Below, piece by piece: positions 18,044 to 27,401 of a stretch of DNA of 64,000 bases. Where the stretch lies: positions 310,001-374,000 of the forward strand of contig NZ_KB904327.1 of assembly GCF_000379965.1 (NCBI RefSeq), given 5' to 3'. The translations under genes and the position numbers were made by a program. The notes beneath the pieces are model-generated. The model ran no database searches. It was not told the origin of the DNA and saw nothing but the letters and a program-made list of their open reading frames with translations. The number at the start of each line of letters is the position of its first letter. The first letter of the stretch is position 1. This stretch comes from Hoylesella nanceiensis DSM 19126 = JCM 15639 (GTDB lineage: Bacteria; Bacteroidota; Bacteroidia; Bacteroidales; Bacteroidaceae).

Positions 18044-18126
18044 CTTGCATAAGCCGTTTAACTATAAAATATTTTATAAGTATTATTTTTTTTATTCATT
18101 TAAGAACATACTTTAAATTTTAGTTG

Positions 18127-18134
18127 TATATTTG
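18127..18134 (+). promoter_or_regulatory. -7 promoter element for the transglutaminase-like gene
   Basis: TATATTTG fits TAnnTTTG and ends 31 bases before the ATG at 18166. It overlaps the upstream in-frame extension, supporting the later start. Confidence 0.6.
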
Positions 18135-18165
18135 CAATATACTATCTAAAAAAAACAGCATCTGT

Positions 18166-19989
18166 ATGAAACGAGATTTATTTTCACAGCGTTTGTGGGT
18201 GTTTCTAGCATTTCTCACCTACTCCTCTTTATGTCTTAATGCGCAAGAATGGGACGATAAAGTTATTATTTCACAATGTAAGGATAACTATCAAATTATA
18301 GAAAATAAAGGAAATCCAATTGTAAAAAACGAGAAAGATATCACCTTTTTATCTAATACGGTATCAACTGTAGCGCCTGAAACGGGTGCTTTGTATGGAG
18401 AATTTATTACGTTAGATAACGTTTCATGTAAAGGAGAAAAGATATATAAAAACATAACTCCTGAAAATGTATTCTATGATGATACAAAGGTTTGTATAGC
18501 GAAAGGCTATATCACAAAAAAAGGAAAAACTTGCAACACTTCTTATAAGCGTACTTTTAAGGATATAAAATACTTTACTCGTGTGTATTTGCTTGAAGAT
18601 TTTTTTACGCAAAATAAGATAGTAACGCTCACTATACCTAAAACTTTGAAGGGGTATCGTATTCAAGAGATGAATTTTAAGGGTTTTCCAATTGTAAGTA
18701 AGCACGAATCAACTGCCGATGCTGATGTTTATACTTATACAATTACTAATGCAAAGCGTATGAAAGAGGACTCAAGCATGCCTCCTTTTGCTAATATTTA
18801 TCCCTATTTGCTTATTGTAGGACCATTCCCTACGGTGAATGATCTTTACACCTGGTCGATGGAAATGTCAAATGTTGATTGTGATATTCCTAATATGCCT
18901 GCTCTTTTGAAAGAAATCAACGCCAATAGTAAAACCGATGAAGATCGTATAAGTAATACTTTTAAGTGGGTTCAAGAGCATATACGCTATGTGGCTTTTG
19001 AGCATGGAATTGCAGGACACCGGCCAGATACACCAAAAGAAGTTGTTAGAAAACGATATGGTGATTGTAAAGGTATGGCTTTGTTGCTTAAAACTCTATT
19101 GAAAGCGCAAGGTTTTGATGCTCGTTTAACAGATATAGGAACAAATGAAGTGCCTTATAAAATGAGTGATATTCCAGCTTTAGGAGCTGCTAACCACGCT
19201 ATATGCACACTTTTTTTAAAGGGAAAGACTTATTTTCTAGATGCTACATGTGACTATATTCCTTATAATTATGTGCCACAACACATTCAAGGTTCTGAAG
19301 CAATGATTGAGAATGGAGATACTCCTTTGCTTAAAATGGTACCTAAAGCTAATCCCGACCAATCGTTAGATAGTCTTAGTTATACTTATCATTTTGCCAA
19401 TAATGCATTACAAGGAAAAGCTACCTATATGCTTTGTGGGGATATGAAAGAATGGTTCATGAGCTCTATGGCTGCTTCTTCTCAAAAAAATCACGAAGAA
19501 TATTTGGCAAATAACCTTAATACAGATAGTCATAATATGAAGGTGTCTAATGTAAAATGGACAGATAAAGAGCCTCAACACGAGTGGACTCGCTTTGAAG
19601 GTGATGTGGTTAATGATGCTGCATGGCAAGAAGATGGAAAAGAAGTGTATGTAGATTTAAATCCACATAATAATTTATTCGACAGACGTATAGACACTGT
19701 TAGACGTACACACGACTATTATTTCCCTGTACGCTGTAATATTGTTCGTAGAGCTTCGTTCACTATTCCTGCAGGATATAAGGTTGAGTCTCTACCAGTC
19801 TCTGCTACATTCACTACCCCTGAAGGTACTCTTAGCTGCTCGTTTACACGCAAAGATAATATAATAGTGTTCCATCAAAAAATGCAAATCAACAAACGTA
19901 GAATACCACTTGCTAATATTCCAAAATGGAATGAAACTATAAGAAGATGGAAAGATGCATGTAATGAACAAGTTGTTTTACATAAGTAA
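18166..19989 (+). CDS. Secreted transglutaminase-like protein with intact catalytic triad
   Basis: A 607-residue protein with an N-terminal signal peptide (hydrophobic WVFLAFLTYSSLCLNA, then QEW) starting at ATG 18166. An N-terminal beta-rich region like DUF3857 is followed by a transglutaminase/protease core near residues 260-380. Its Cys lies in YGDCKGMALLL, its His in AANHAIC and its Asp in FLDATCDY, so the thiol triad is complete. A C-terminal beta domain follows. The family acts as periplasmic or surface peptidases or amidases, but the substrate is not known. A paralogue lies 69 bases downstream, probably co-transcribed. Confidence 0.8.
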   Translation: MKRDLFSQRLWVFLAFLTYSSLCLNAQEWDDKVIISQCKDNYQIIENKGNPIVKNEKDITFLSNTVSTVAPETGALYGEFITLDNVSCKGEKIYKNITPENVFYDDTKVCIAKGYITKKGKTCNTSYKRTFKDIKYFTRVYLLEDFFTQNKIVTLTIPKTLKGYRIQEMNFKGFPIVSKHESTADADVYTYTITNAKRMKEDSSMPPFANIYPYLLIVGPFPTVNDLYTWSMEMSNVDCDIPNMPALLKEINANSKTDEDRISNTFKWVQEHIRYVAFEHGIAGHRPDTPKEVVRKRYGDCKGMALLLKTLLKAQGFDARLTDIGTNEVPYKMSDIPALGAANHAICTLFLKGKTYFLDATCDYIPYNYVPQHIQGSEAMIENGDTPLLKMVPKANPDQSLDSLSYTYHFANNALQGKATYMLCGDMKEWFMSSMAASSQKNHEEYLANNLNTDSHNMKVSNVKWTDKEPQHEWTRFEGDVVNDAAWQEDGKEVYVDLNPHNNLFDRRIDTVRRTHDYYFPVRCNIVRRASFTIPAGYKVESLPVSATFTTPEGTLSCSFTRKDNIIVFHQKMQINKRRIPLANIPKWNETIRRWKDACNEQVVLHK

Positions 19990-20058
19990 GTAACAGCTCT
20001 TACTATTGTCATCTTTTAATACAATTGAATTGATAACTAAATAATAAATATTAGTCCT

Positions 20059-22194
20059 ATGAAGAAGATTTTATTTTCATTATTATGCATCTTTATTGCC
20101 CTACCTTCATTGGCGTTTGACAATAATGACTACAAGAAATTTGTAGAAAAAGTTAAGGAAGAAGTATGGGGACAAGATCTTCCACAGTTTAAAAATCGCA
20201 ATGTCCCAGCAAAGTATAAAAATGAGTCTGCGGTCATTCTTGCTCGTTATGAGGAGGTAATTGTCGACCAAAAACGTAAATTTAGTTTTTGGGCAGGCAA
20301 CAAAATGGTTAAACAAATCAATGGAACTCAGATTCAACGTTATCTAATTCAAATAAAAGATAAAGCTGCATTAGATAAGTTCTCGACCTTTGATTTTCAG
20401 ACTTATAATCGTTCTTATAGTTACTTCGGCCGTGATGACCATAGAACTGTTCTTGGTGTTAAGGTGATTAAAGCCGATGGAACAGAAAGAATTATTGATA
20501 GTAGTGATTATCAAGATGTTGAAGAAGGTAAGAAAGGTAAGGATAAGCGAGCAAAACTAGCTGTCCCTGATTTGCAAATTGGCGATTTAATTGATTATTT
20601 CTTCTACGACCTCGATTATATTAAAGAAGAAAATATGCCTCCTTTTGTATTTGTATTTCGTTCAAAATACCCTACTCTAGATTATCAAATACATTGTGCT
20701 ATCGATAAAAAACTTTGTACACAGTATCGTGCAATGAATGGAGCTCCAGACTTTACTGCTTCTAATGATGATGACAATGTTATTTTAGATGTACGTGTAA
20801 AGGATATTGAAAAGACGCTCCCTCAGTATGCTTATAAAACAACTATGCAAACACCATATACTGCTTTATACGTAACAGGTAAAGTGGCAGTGGGCTATAT
20901 TCCTAAGAGTACAAAAGAAAAGGGACTTCACGCTAATCCATCTGCAAAGGAGATACAGTTAGATGCATGGAAACGTTGGGAAGATAGAGGTGATAAATGG
21001 ACCTTTGAAGAAATACTAGGAAAGACTATTACTCAAGCAAAAAATATGAAAAGCGATGAAGAGAAAGCTAATTTCATATACGACTACATGGTAATGAGGT
21101 CTTTGATATTTAAAAAGCAGTATATGGATCATAACATTCTATTTGGAACTCTTTTCCCACAAGCATTGAAAAAGGCTAAAGTCCCATTCACAAGAGTTAT
21201 CTCAACAACATGGAGTGATGAAGCATTAAGTAATATTATTAACTTTGATAATGCAGTATCACTGATAGAACTTAATAATGGTCAGCTCTTTTCTAATCCT
21301 AATGTATATTCTGTTAGTGGCAAAGTGTTATTTAGTCAATTGCAAAATAGAGAGGCGCAACGTTCAAAATCACCTAATAACTTTTCAGATGGTCCATTTG
21401 AAGAATTTAAAACTCTAGCATCGAAATCATCAGATAATGTCGAGAAGATTGATGTAAATGCGACAATTGATGATGTTATTTTACATATAACTCGTACTGA
21501 AACACTTACAGGGAATGAGAAAGAAGGTGCCATTCCTACTTATGCCACAGCTGAAGAAATCTGTAAGGCATGGGGAGAGCCATATGGTGTTCACGGCTAT
21601 GCAGATATTCTTACCTATAAAAAAAGTAAGGGAGAGGCTGCTGCTAAGGAGCGTGCAGAGGCTGACAAAAAAGAGATAAGTGAGAACTTCCAAGAAGAAA
21701 TAAAGAATTATCACGATAAAGCACCTGTTAGTATTGAGTCTACTGAAGTTACAAGTGTAGGACAAAACAATACTCCTTTTACCTATAAGGTCGCTTATAC
21801 TATGGATGGATTAGTTAAAAAGGCGGGAAAGAACCTTACTCTTTCTGTGGGACAGCTTGTAGGACAACAAACACATATCGAAGGGAAAGAACGCCAACGT
21901 ACTGACGATATCATCTTCTCTTATCCTCGTACCTTTGTTGCGACTATTAATGTTGAACTTCCTTCAGGATATGATGTTACTCCCGAAAGCCTACAAAAGC
22001 TCAATACTAATTTTAATAATGAGGATATGCGATTTGTAACCAAAGCAGAAGTAACGGGTAATAAATTAGTTATTCACTTAGAAAAAGAATACAAAAAGCA
22101 AATGGTTCCTGCTGCTCGTTGGCAAAATGTTCTTGAAGTATTAGATAGAGCCTATGAGTTTAATAACCAACAAGTGATTCTTAGAAAGAAGTAA
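20059..22194 (+). CDS. Secreted DUF3857 / transglutaminase-fold protein, catalytic residues absent
   Basis: A 711-residue exported protein (signal peptide MKKILFSLLCIFIALPSLA). Residues about 50-250 match DUF3857 (IQIKDKAALDKFS, VLGVKVIKADGTERIID, AVPDLQIGDLIDYFFYDLD). The central region (about 335-440) has the transglutaminase fold, with KANFIYDYMVMRS corresponding to the helix before the active site. However, no Cys, His or Asp is seen at the triad positions that are clear in the upstream paralogue. A long beta-rich C-terminal part follows. It may be a binding partner of the upstream enzyme. A strong hairpin ends the unit. Confidence 0.75.
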   Translation: MKKILFSLLCIFIALPSLAFDNNDYKKFVEKVKEEVWGQDLPQFKNRNVPAKYKNESAVILARYEEVIVDQKRKFSFWAGNKMVKQINGTQIQRYLIQIKDKAALDKFSTFDFQTYNRSYSYFGRDDHRTVLGVKVIKADGTERIIDSSDYQDVEEGKKGKDKRAKLAVPDLQIGDLIDYFFYDLDYIKEENMPPFVFVFRSKYPTLDYQIHCAIDKKLCTQYRAMNGAPDFTASNDDDNVILDVRVKDIEKTLPQYAYKTTMQTPYTALYVTGKVAVGYIPKSTKEKGLHANPSAKEIQLDAWKRWEDRGDKWTFEEILGKTITQAKNMKSDEEKANFIYDYMVMRSLIFKKQYMDHNILFGTLFPQALKKAKVPFTRVISTTWSDEALSNIINFDNAVSLIELNNGQLFSNPNVYSVSGKVLFSQLQNREAQRSKSPNNFSDGPFEEFKTLASKSSDNVEKIDVNATIDDVILHITRTETLTGNEKEGAIPTYATAEEICKAWGEPYGVHGYADILTYKKSKGEAAAKERAEADKKEISENFQEEIKNYHDKAPVSIESTEVTSVGQNNTPFTYKVAYTMDGLVKKAGKNLTLSVGQLVGQQTHIEGKERQRTDDIIFSYPRTFVATINVELPSGYDVTPESLQKLNTNFNNEDMRFVTKAEVTGNKLVIHLEKEYKKQMVPAARWQNVLEVLDRAYEFNNQQVILRKK

Positions 22195-22296
22195 GCATGT
22201 AAGTCTTGAGAAAAGAAAAGTCTTTTATATTCTCTAAAACTAAAACTATAAAGGGCTTTTGAGAATCAATAAAAAAAATAGTTATATACGAAAAGA

Positions 22297-22327
22297 GGGA
22301 AGCTCCATATTGATATTGGAGCTTCCC
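22297..22327. terminator. Bidirectional intrinsic terminator
   Basis: GGGAAGCTCCA (22297-22307) pairs perfectly with TGGAGCTTCCC (22317-22327). A-rich sequence on the left and T-rich on the right suit both the rightward DUF3857 gene and the leftward membrane gene ending at 22426. Confidence 0.8.
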
Positions 22328-22425
22328 TTTATAGTTTAATAATGCTATTACTCCTTTATATTGTATTAAAGTGAATCATAATAGTTTTTAATAATAAACA
22401 AGATATAGAAGTTACATCTTTAATG

Positions 22426-23049
22426 CTATATCAAAAGAACAAATTTTATAGAGTAGATGAGCTGAACAAGAATGATATATATAATAATGTAAGGAGCAAT
22501 TTGCTTTATTCCATTGCTTAAAGCCTCAATAATGAGGTTGCCCTTTCTAAGTCTTCCAATAATAAGTCCATAAGTAATAGAACTGAAGAGAGCAATAAAA
22601 GCAATGAGAGGAACAATACTTTTAGAGAAACTACTTGGGAATAATTGTCCTGTTATACTTAACATTGCAGCATGAGGAATGAAAGAAAGGAGGGCAATTA
22701 CAGTGAACCATATCATTATTTCGATTAGAACGATACGGAAGCCTAAACGCTCTCGATAACTCAAAGTGTGTGAACGTTTAAATACTTGTAGTATATTACT
22801 GGCACGAATAGCCCCCCAGGACAATCCTATAAGAATAATCCAAACCAAAATATTGGAAGCTACATTATTAGTAAAATTGCCCAAAAACCACCTCACTCCT
22901 TCTCCACTTAATAATGATCTACCATTGAATTCGGGATAAATTGTTTTTATCATCCACGATAAAATTACGACCATGATTTGTAACAAAAGAAGGCTACAAG
23001 TGATAAATGCAATATTTAATTTAAATAAACTCTTAAGTTTACTCATCAT
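22426..23049 (-). CDS. Polytopic membrane protein, possibly AbgT-like N-terminal half
   Basis: I do not firmly recognise this 207-residue protein. It has about five hydrophobic segments (from 15-35 to a last one near 185-205). The stretch LLSGEGVRWFLGNFTNNVAS followed by a long hydrophobic segment recalls the start of AbgT-type p-aminobenzoyl-glutamate transporters, but the protein is less than half their length. The ATG at 23049 overlaps the end of the response-regulator gene by 11 bases. It is thus the third gene of the sensor operon and may be its output or a membrane partner. Confidence 0.55.
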   Translation of the reverse strand: MMSKLKSLFKLNIAFITCSLLLLQIMVVILSWMIKTIYPEFNGRSLLSGEGVRWFLGNFTNNVASNILVWIILIGLSWGAIRASNILQVFKRSHTLSYRERLGFRIVLIEIMIWFTVIALLSFIPHAAMLSITGQLFPSSFSKSIVPLIAFIALFSSITYGLIIGRLRKGNLIIEALSNGIKQIAPYIIIYIILVQLIYSIKFVLLI

Positions 23050-23764
23050 CTGCAACTAAGTTATTGATGTCTAAGACTCTTAATTCCAAAGCTCTAACAA
23101 CCAAACGAGTAGCATTAATACCAACACCTCCATTTCCATTTGGAAAGAGTTTTTGGATCAATTCATTTTGTCTTTTCTCTAAACTCTTTACACCAAAAGG
23201 CATGCCACGTAGGTTTGTGATCTGTTCTTTAGTATATCCTAGAGCCAAGTGGCGTAAGAAGCGTTCATCGTATTCGTCTATCTCATAGTTGATAAGTGCT
23301 TCGTTATGCTGAATTTCGTGAGATATAGCTTCTTTAAATCTAGATAGTATCTTTTCAAGAATAGGTTGATTAAAAACTAGTTTCTTACCACTCATTACAC
23401 TAGATACGTCAGCATAAGTTAAGAGTTCTCCTGTTTTTAGAATAATTCCATCACAACCTGCATCTAAAACGTCTACCCAAAGTTTTTCATTTAGAATCTC
23501 TCCTGTGAAGATAAGTATCTTTACATCTGGATAGTTTTGCTTTGTTTGTCGACATATTTCAACTCCAATAGTTGTAGAGCCACCTAAACCTAGATCGAGA
23601 AGAACAAGGTCTGGAAGTTCTTGTTTTATGAGTTTCCAATATGAATATTCGTTATCGGCAGTGCCAATTATTTTTGCTTCGGGTATTTCTGTTTTGAGAA
23701 TACCTTCTGTACCCTTTAGTTCTAAGGGTACATCTTCTACAATAATGACTTTAAATTCTTCCAT
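23039..23764 (-). CDS. Response regulator with REC and LuxR-type HTH-like output domain
   Basis: A 241-residue two-component regulator. The receiver domain (about 3-120) has the acidic pair Glu10-Asp11, phospho-acceptor Asp57 in LVLLDLGLGG, the Thr in LIFTGE and Lys110 in GIILKTG. The C-terminal part (about 160-225) contains an HTH resembling the LuxR/NarL group (LRHLALGYTKEQITNLRGM, then VKSLEKRQNELIQKLF). Its start overlaps the end of the kinase gene by 28 bases, so the two are certainly a pair. The insert between REC and HTH and the unusual HTH fit a Prevotella-type family (DUF5932). Confidence 0.85.
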   Translation of the reverse strand: MEEFKVIIVEDVPLELKGTEGILKTEIPEAKIIGTADNEYSYWKLIKQELPDLVLLDLGLGGSTTIGVEICRQTKQNYPDVKILIFTGEILNEKLWVDVLDAGCDGIILKTGELLTYADVSSVMSGKKLVFNQPILEKILSRFKEAISHEIQHNEALINYEIDEYDERFLRHLALGYTKEQITNLRGMPFGVKSLEKRQNELIQKLFPNGNGGVGINATRLVVRALELRVLDINNLVADDE

Positions 23765-26700
23765 ATTACAGTTGTAAATACGATTTCTATATATTGTTTA
23801 TTATTTCTTTCAATCGCTTGTATGCCTACGGCACGCATGTTTGTTTCCTCTCCTAGTTCTCTGATTATCTGTCTACAAATTAGATAACGTATATCTATTG
23901 TTTCAGAAGTAAACATCTGTTTGAGTTCTTTCTCCTTTAAGTTATTGGCAGGAAGCTCAATATAGACCTTTACATATTTATCGCCGTAAGGTTCTTCTTC
24001 AATGGCTAGTGTTGTAATTTGATTAATCTTCTTTATTAAGGAGAAGAGATACTTGAGGGTTGAAGTATCCACGTTTATCTTTGAACGCAGTTGACTAACA
24101 GCCTGAAGAAGAAACAAACTATAGAGTTCTTTATAGTAGTGTAGCAACTCTTCAACAACTTTTATTTCAATATCCTCTTGCTCTATTAGTTGTTTTATGC
24201 GTGAGGGATAATACATTGTCTCATGTTTAAAGGTGGACAAGCTATTATCTAATAAGTTGTTTGATATATAAAGAGCATCTGCTTCATACTTAGTTTTGCT
24301 CAATTCGTCTTTCAAGAGTGTTAAATCTTTATTCTGCTGTTCTAATAAAGTACATTCTAATTTCAAAGAATGTTTGATCTCTTTCACGATATCATTGAGT
24401 AAATGAAGACGAGTATTACTTTGTTCTTTATTAAAACTGTTGCTCCATAAAGTCTCTATTAATCTAAGTTTCTCCTTTGCATTTTGTGTATCTGATAATA
24501 GAATACTATTGATTCGATTTATCTTATCAATGCAAAAACGATAATAAAGCTCGTGTCTATAGTATAAAAAGTAATAAGCAGGGATTAATAATACAAGCAA
24601 AAGGATAAGCAGAATAATGGCAATATTCTTATTACTCTCTGATGTTTGCATCACTTTTACATAGTCACCAAGAGTATTGTCGGCACTCTTTATGCGGAAA
24701 AGTTGAGTGTAGACACTGTTATTATAATTGTATAAATCCCAGCGATTAAGGGCTAATGCTGCCACAGCCGATTCATTTCTAAAGTCTAGAATGATGTCAT
24801 AATCGGTATTAACGTGCTTTGCAAACCATATTAATTCAGCGGCTTTATTAGGGTCTCCGCTTTCTTTTAATAGGATATTGCTTTTAGGGTGCTTTACATG
24901 ATAAGCTTTATTGAGATAAACAATGCAACTATCAGTAAACTCAAGAGTAAGCTCATAGGTCTCATTTAAATTTGAGTAATAGGCACTATCTGCATATTCT
25001 CCAGCTTTTTGAATGAATTGTTTTTCTTGTTTATCAATATTAGGTGCACCAAATGATGTTGCAGATAGTATTGAACAGAACAAAACTAAGAATGTTTTCT
25101 TCAAGCCTTTAGGGAGTGTAAAGTAGAATCTACTACCCTTTCCAACTTCACTTTCAGCTCCAATTGAGCAATTCTTAAATATAGAACTAACTTTCTTATA
25201 TTTCTCAATAATACCTTTACAGTTCATTAAGCCAAAGCCATATCCTTTTTCTTGTATAGAAGAAGTGTTCTGTTTTAGTTCTATTTTCTTGAAAGAGAAT
25301 AAGTTTCTCAATCCTTCTTCATCAATCCCTACTCCATTATCAATTATAGAAACCTCAACATAATCGTCTAAAGATTTTGCTGAAATAGTAACTTCTCCAC
25401 CCGAAGGAGTGAACTTTCGAGCATTGTCTGCTAAGGTATTTATCATGAAAAGAGTAAGTGTCTTATCAGCTTTAACCACTTCTGAGGTGTCTACAACATT
25501 CAAATTAATGTTCTTTAGTTGGTAAGACATACTATTCTTTTTAAGTAGCTCAAAGATAGTTTGCAATGGAAAACTCTCTATTCTCAAACTAATGTCTCCC
25601 TTATGCATCTGTATCCAGCTTGTTAGAACAGTATTTGTTTGGTTTATAGAGTTGGCAAGTTCCGAGATATAAGCCAAGCGTTGCTGACGAATATCTGTAC
25701 TTTCAGAAGTATTTATAATTAATTTGTGGATTTCATTAACCATTCTATCAATCAAAGGATAAGTGTTACTAACCAAAGAGACTTTAGCCCTTTGTTCAAT
25801 ATTCTTTTCCTTATTCATCACTACATATCGCTGCTCTTGGTACAGTTGCTCTTTAACCTCTTCGCAGGTTTCCTGAAAATCTTCAAGTTTTTGTTTGTTT
25901 TCAGCCTCCCATTGTTCAAGTGGAGACAACAAAGAGGTGATTTTAAACTTGCGATCACTTCTTCTTTTCATTCTATCAAAGATAAAAAGAAGGAGTATAA
26001 CCAATAAAATCATTATCACAACAGATGTAACCATGATATTTAGTTGGTGTGAAGATTTACTCAATTGTTCTGCTCTCGACTCTAAGAAGCGGTCTTGTCG
26101 AGTGATTTCTTGCATATCTAAATAGATATTTCTATTGTAATCACTTAACTGTTTGTCGTCAATAGCAGAATAAGCAAGCGACATTTGTTCTCTAATAGAG
26201 GCAACCAAGTCAGGGGCTTGTTGAATTTTTATGTTATCACTTAGAGCATGTTCAAGACACCATAGCGCATCTTCATATTGTCCTTGTTCCCAAAAAGACT
26301 TAGCAAGACTACGATATGCCCCCGCAATTTGATAGACATCGCCATATTTTTTGAACAAATCCACAGATTTAACGGCTATTTCTTTTGCAAGAAGGTCTTC
26401 AAATTGATTATCAGGAATAATGGTTCTCAGCATCGAACTATTATTCATTACAAGAGTATTGCCTGTTTCTGGATTAGATAAAGACTCACTAATACTTTGC
26501 AAAGCGTTTGCTTCCCAATAGATAAAGTCATTTTTCTTTGCGATAGTATAGCAGTTAATAAGGTAGTCAAGCTCTTCTTGTTTAGCAGAATAATTATCTT
26601 TTTTATGAATAATACCTCCTGAACCAATACTATAATAATAGTTAAGTAGCTGAGCAGTGTCACGTTGTATACCTCCATGAGGGTCAATATTTTGTAACGC

Positions 26701-27258
26701 TTCAATAGAATTTTCATTTAATCCTATGTAATAAAAATAGGTAGAAAGAATGATATAGTATTCCGTTCTCGCAAAAAGCAATCTTTTACGTTGATGCAAA
26801 TTCAATACATCTTCCTCCTCTTTAATTCTCTCTAAGCGCTCTTCTGCGTGTTGTTTATAATCATAGAACTCCTTATTTTTTGATTGACGTTGGCATAAGC
26901 GCATAAACATAATGTCAGAAATAAGTAGTTCTATCTGATTGTCTGTAACCTTTTGAGCCTCGAACAATTGAGTTTTTGCCTCATTATAGTTCATCTTTGC
27001 CGTACTAACAAAAGCAATATTATTCAGTGCTTCTGCATGTCCTGCACCATATCCTTCTGATAATTTGAGTGCTTTAGTGGCATAATAGTTGGTGCTATCA
27101 AGGTCTTTATAGTGAAAAAGATAAGATTTTTCGTTTAATTCATCAACTAAACTCCTCGACTTTTGCGCTGTGCAAGCCGAAGAAAAAAACAATATCGATA
27201 AACCAAAAGAAATGTTTATCAGCAATATTATAAATGATTTAATCTTTAAAGAAAACAC
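23737..27258 (-). CDS. Large membrane histidine kinase with two sensor modules (DUF5112/DUF5113 type)
   Basis: A 1173-residue protein. It has an N-terminal signal with a lipobox-like FFSSAC (Cys30), a periplasmic TPR-rich sensor (about 35-400), a transmembrane helix (407-428), a coiled coil and dimerisation region with candidate phospho-His511, and a HATPase domain with N box (LADNARKFTP, 609-618), G1 DNGVGID and G2 GYGFGL. A second signal-like membrane segment (719-737), a second extracytoplasmic helical region, another transmembrane helix (879-900) and a cytoplasmic C-terminal domain follow. The overlap with the response-regulator gene gives the partner. The order resembles Prevotella kinases annotated with DUF5112 and DUF5113. 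The stimulus is unknown. Confidence 0.85.
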   Translation of the reverse strand: MFSLKIKSFIILLINISFGLSILFFSSACTAQKSRSLVDELNEKSYLFHYKDLDSTNYYATKALKLSEGYGAGHAEALNNIAFVSTAKMNYNEAKTQLFEAQKVTDNQIELLISDIMFMRLCQRQSKNKEFYDYKQHAEERLERIKEEEDVLNLHQRKRLLFARTEYYIILSTYFYYIGLNENSIEALQNIDPHGGIQRDTAQLLNYYYSIGSGGIIHKKDNYSAKQEELDYLINCYTIAKKNDFIYWEANALQSISESLSNPETGNTLVMNNSSMLRTIIPDNQFEDLLAKEIAVKSVDLFKKYGDVYQIAGAYRSLAKSFWEQGQYEDALWCLEHALSDNIKIQQAPDLVASIREQMSLAYSAIDDKQLSDYNRNIYLDMQEITRQDRFLESRAEQLSKSSHQLNIMVTSVVIMILLVILLLFIFDRMKRRSDRKFKITSLLSPLEQWEAENKQKLEDFQETCEEVKEQLYQEQRYVVMNKEKNIEQRAKVSLVSNTYPLIDRMVNEIHKLIINTSESTDIRQQRLAYISELANSINQTNTVLTSWIQMHKGDISLRIESFPLQTIFELLKKNSMSYQLKNINLNVVDTSEVVKADKTLTLFMINTLADNARKFTPSGGEVTISAKSLDDYVEVSIIDNGVGIDEEGLRNLFSFKKIELKQNTSSIQEKGYGFGLMNCKGIIEKYKKVSSIFKNCSIGAESEVGKGSRFYFTLPKGLKKTFLVLFCSILSATSFGAPNIDKQEKQFIQKAGEYADSAYYSNLNETYELTLEFTDSCIVYLNKAYHVKHPKSNILLKESGDPNKAAELIWFAKHVNTDYDIILDFRNESAVAALALNRWDLYNYNNSVYTQLFRIKSADNTLGDYVKVMQTSESNKNIAIILLILLLVLLIPAYYFLYYRHELYYRFCIDKINRINSILLSDTQNAKEKLRLIETLWSNSFNKEQSNTRLHLLNDIVKEIKHSLKLECTLLEQQNKDLTLLKDELSKTKYEADALYISNNLLDNSLSTFKHETMYYPSRIKQLIEQEDIEIKVVEELLHYYKELYSLFLLQAVSQLRSKINVDTSTLKYLFSLIKKINQITTLAIEEEPYGDKYVKVYIELPANNLKEKELKQMFTSETIDIRYLICRQIIRELGEETNMRAVGIQAIERNNKQYIEIVFTTVIWKNLKSLL

Positions 27259-27282
27259 TATTGCGATTTATTTTATTCGCTA

Positions 27283-27290
27283 CAAAGTTA
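27283..27290 (-). promoter_or_regulatory. -7 promoter element for the histidine kinase operon
   Basis: Minus-strand TAACTTTG, 25 bases before the ATG at 27258. The gap to the divergent LacI-type gene is only 143 bases, so both promoters could share an operator. Confidence 0.65.
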
Positions 27291-27366
27291 CAGTATCTTG
27301 ATGATTATTACATAATTTCTCTATCAAATAAACCATATTTAGACTAAAAAATTAATTATTTCTTTG

Positions 27367-27374
27367 TATTTTTG
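27367..27374 (+). promoter_or_regulatory. -7 promoter element for the LacI-type regulator
   Basis: TATTTTTG fits TAnnTTTG, 28 bases before the ATG at 27402. Confidence 0.6.
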
Positions 27375-27401
27375 TGCACAAAACAAGTATTATAGAGTTT
27401 C

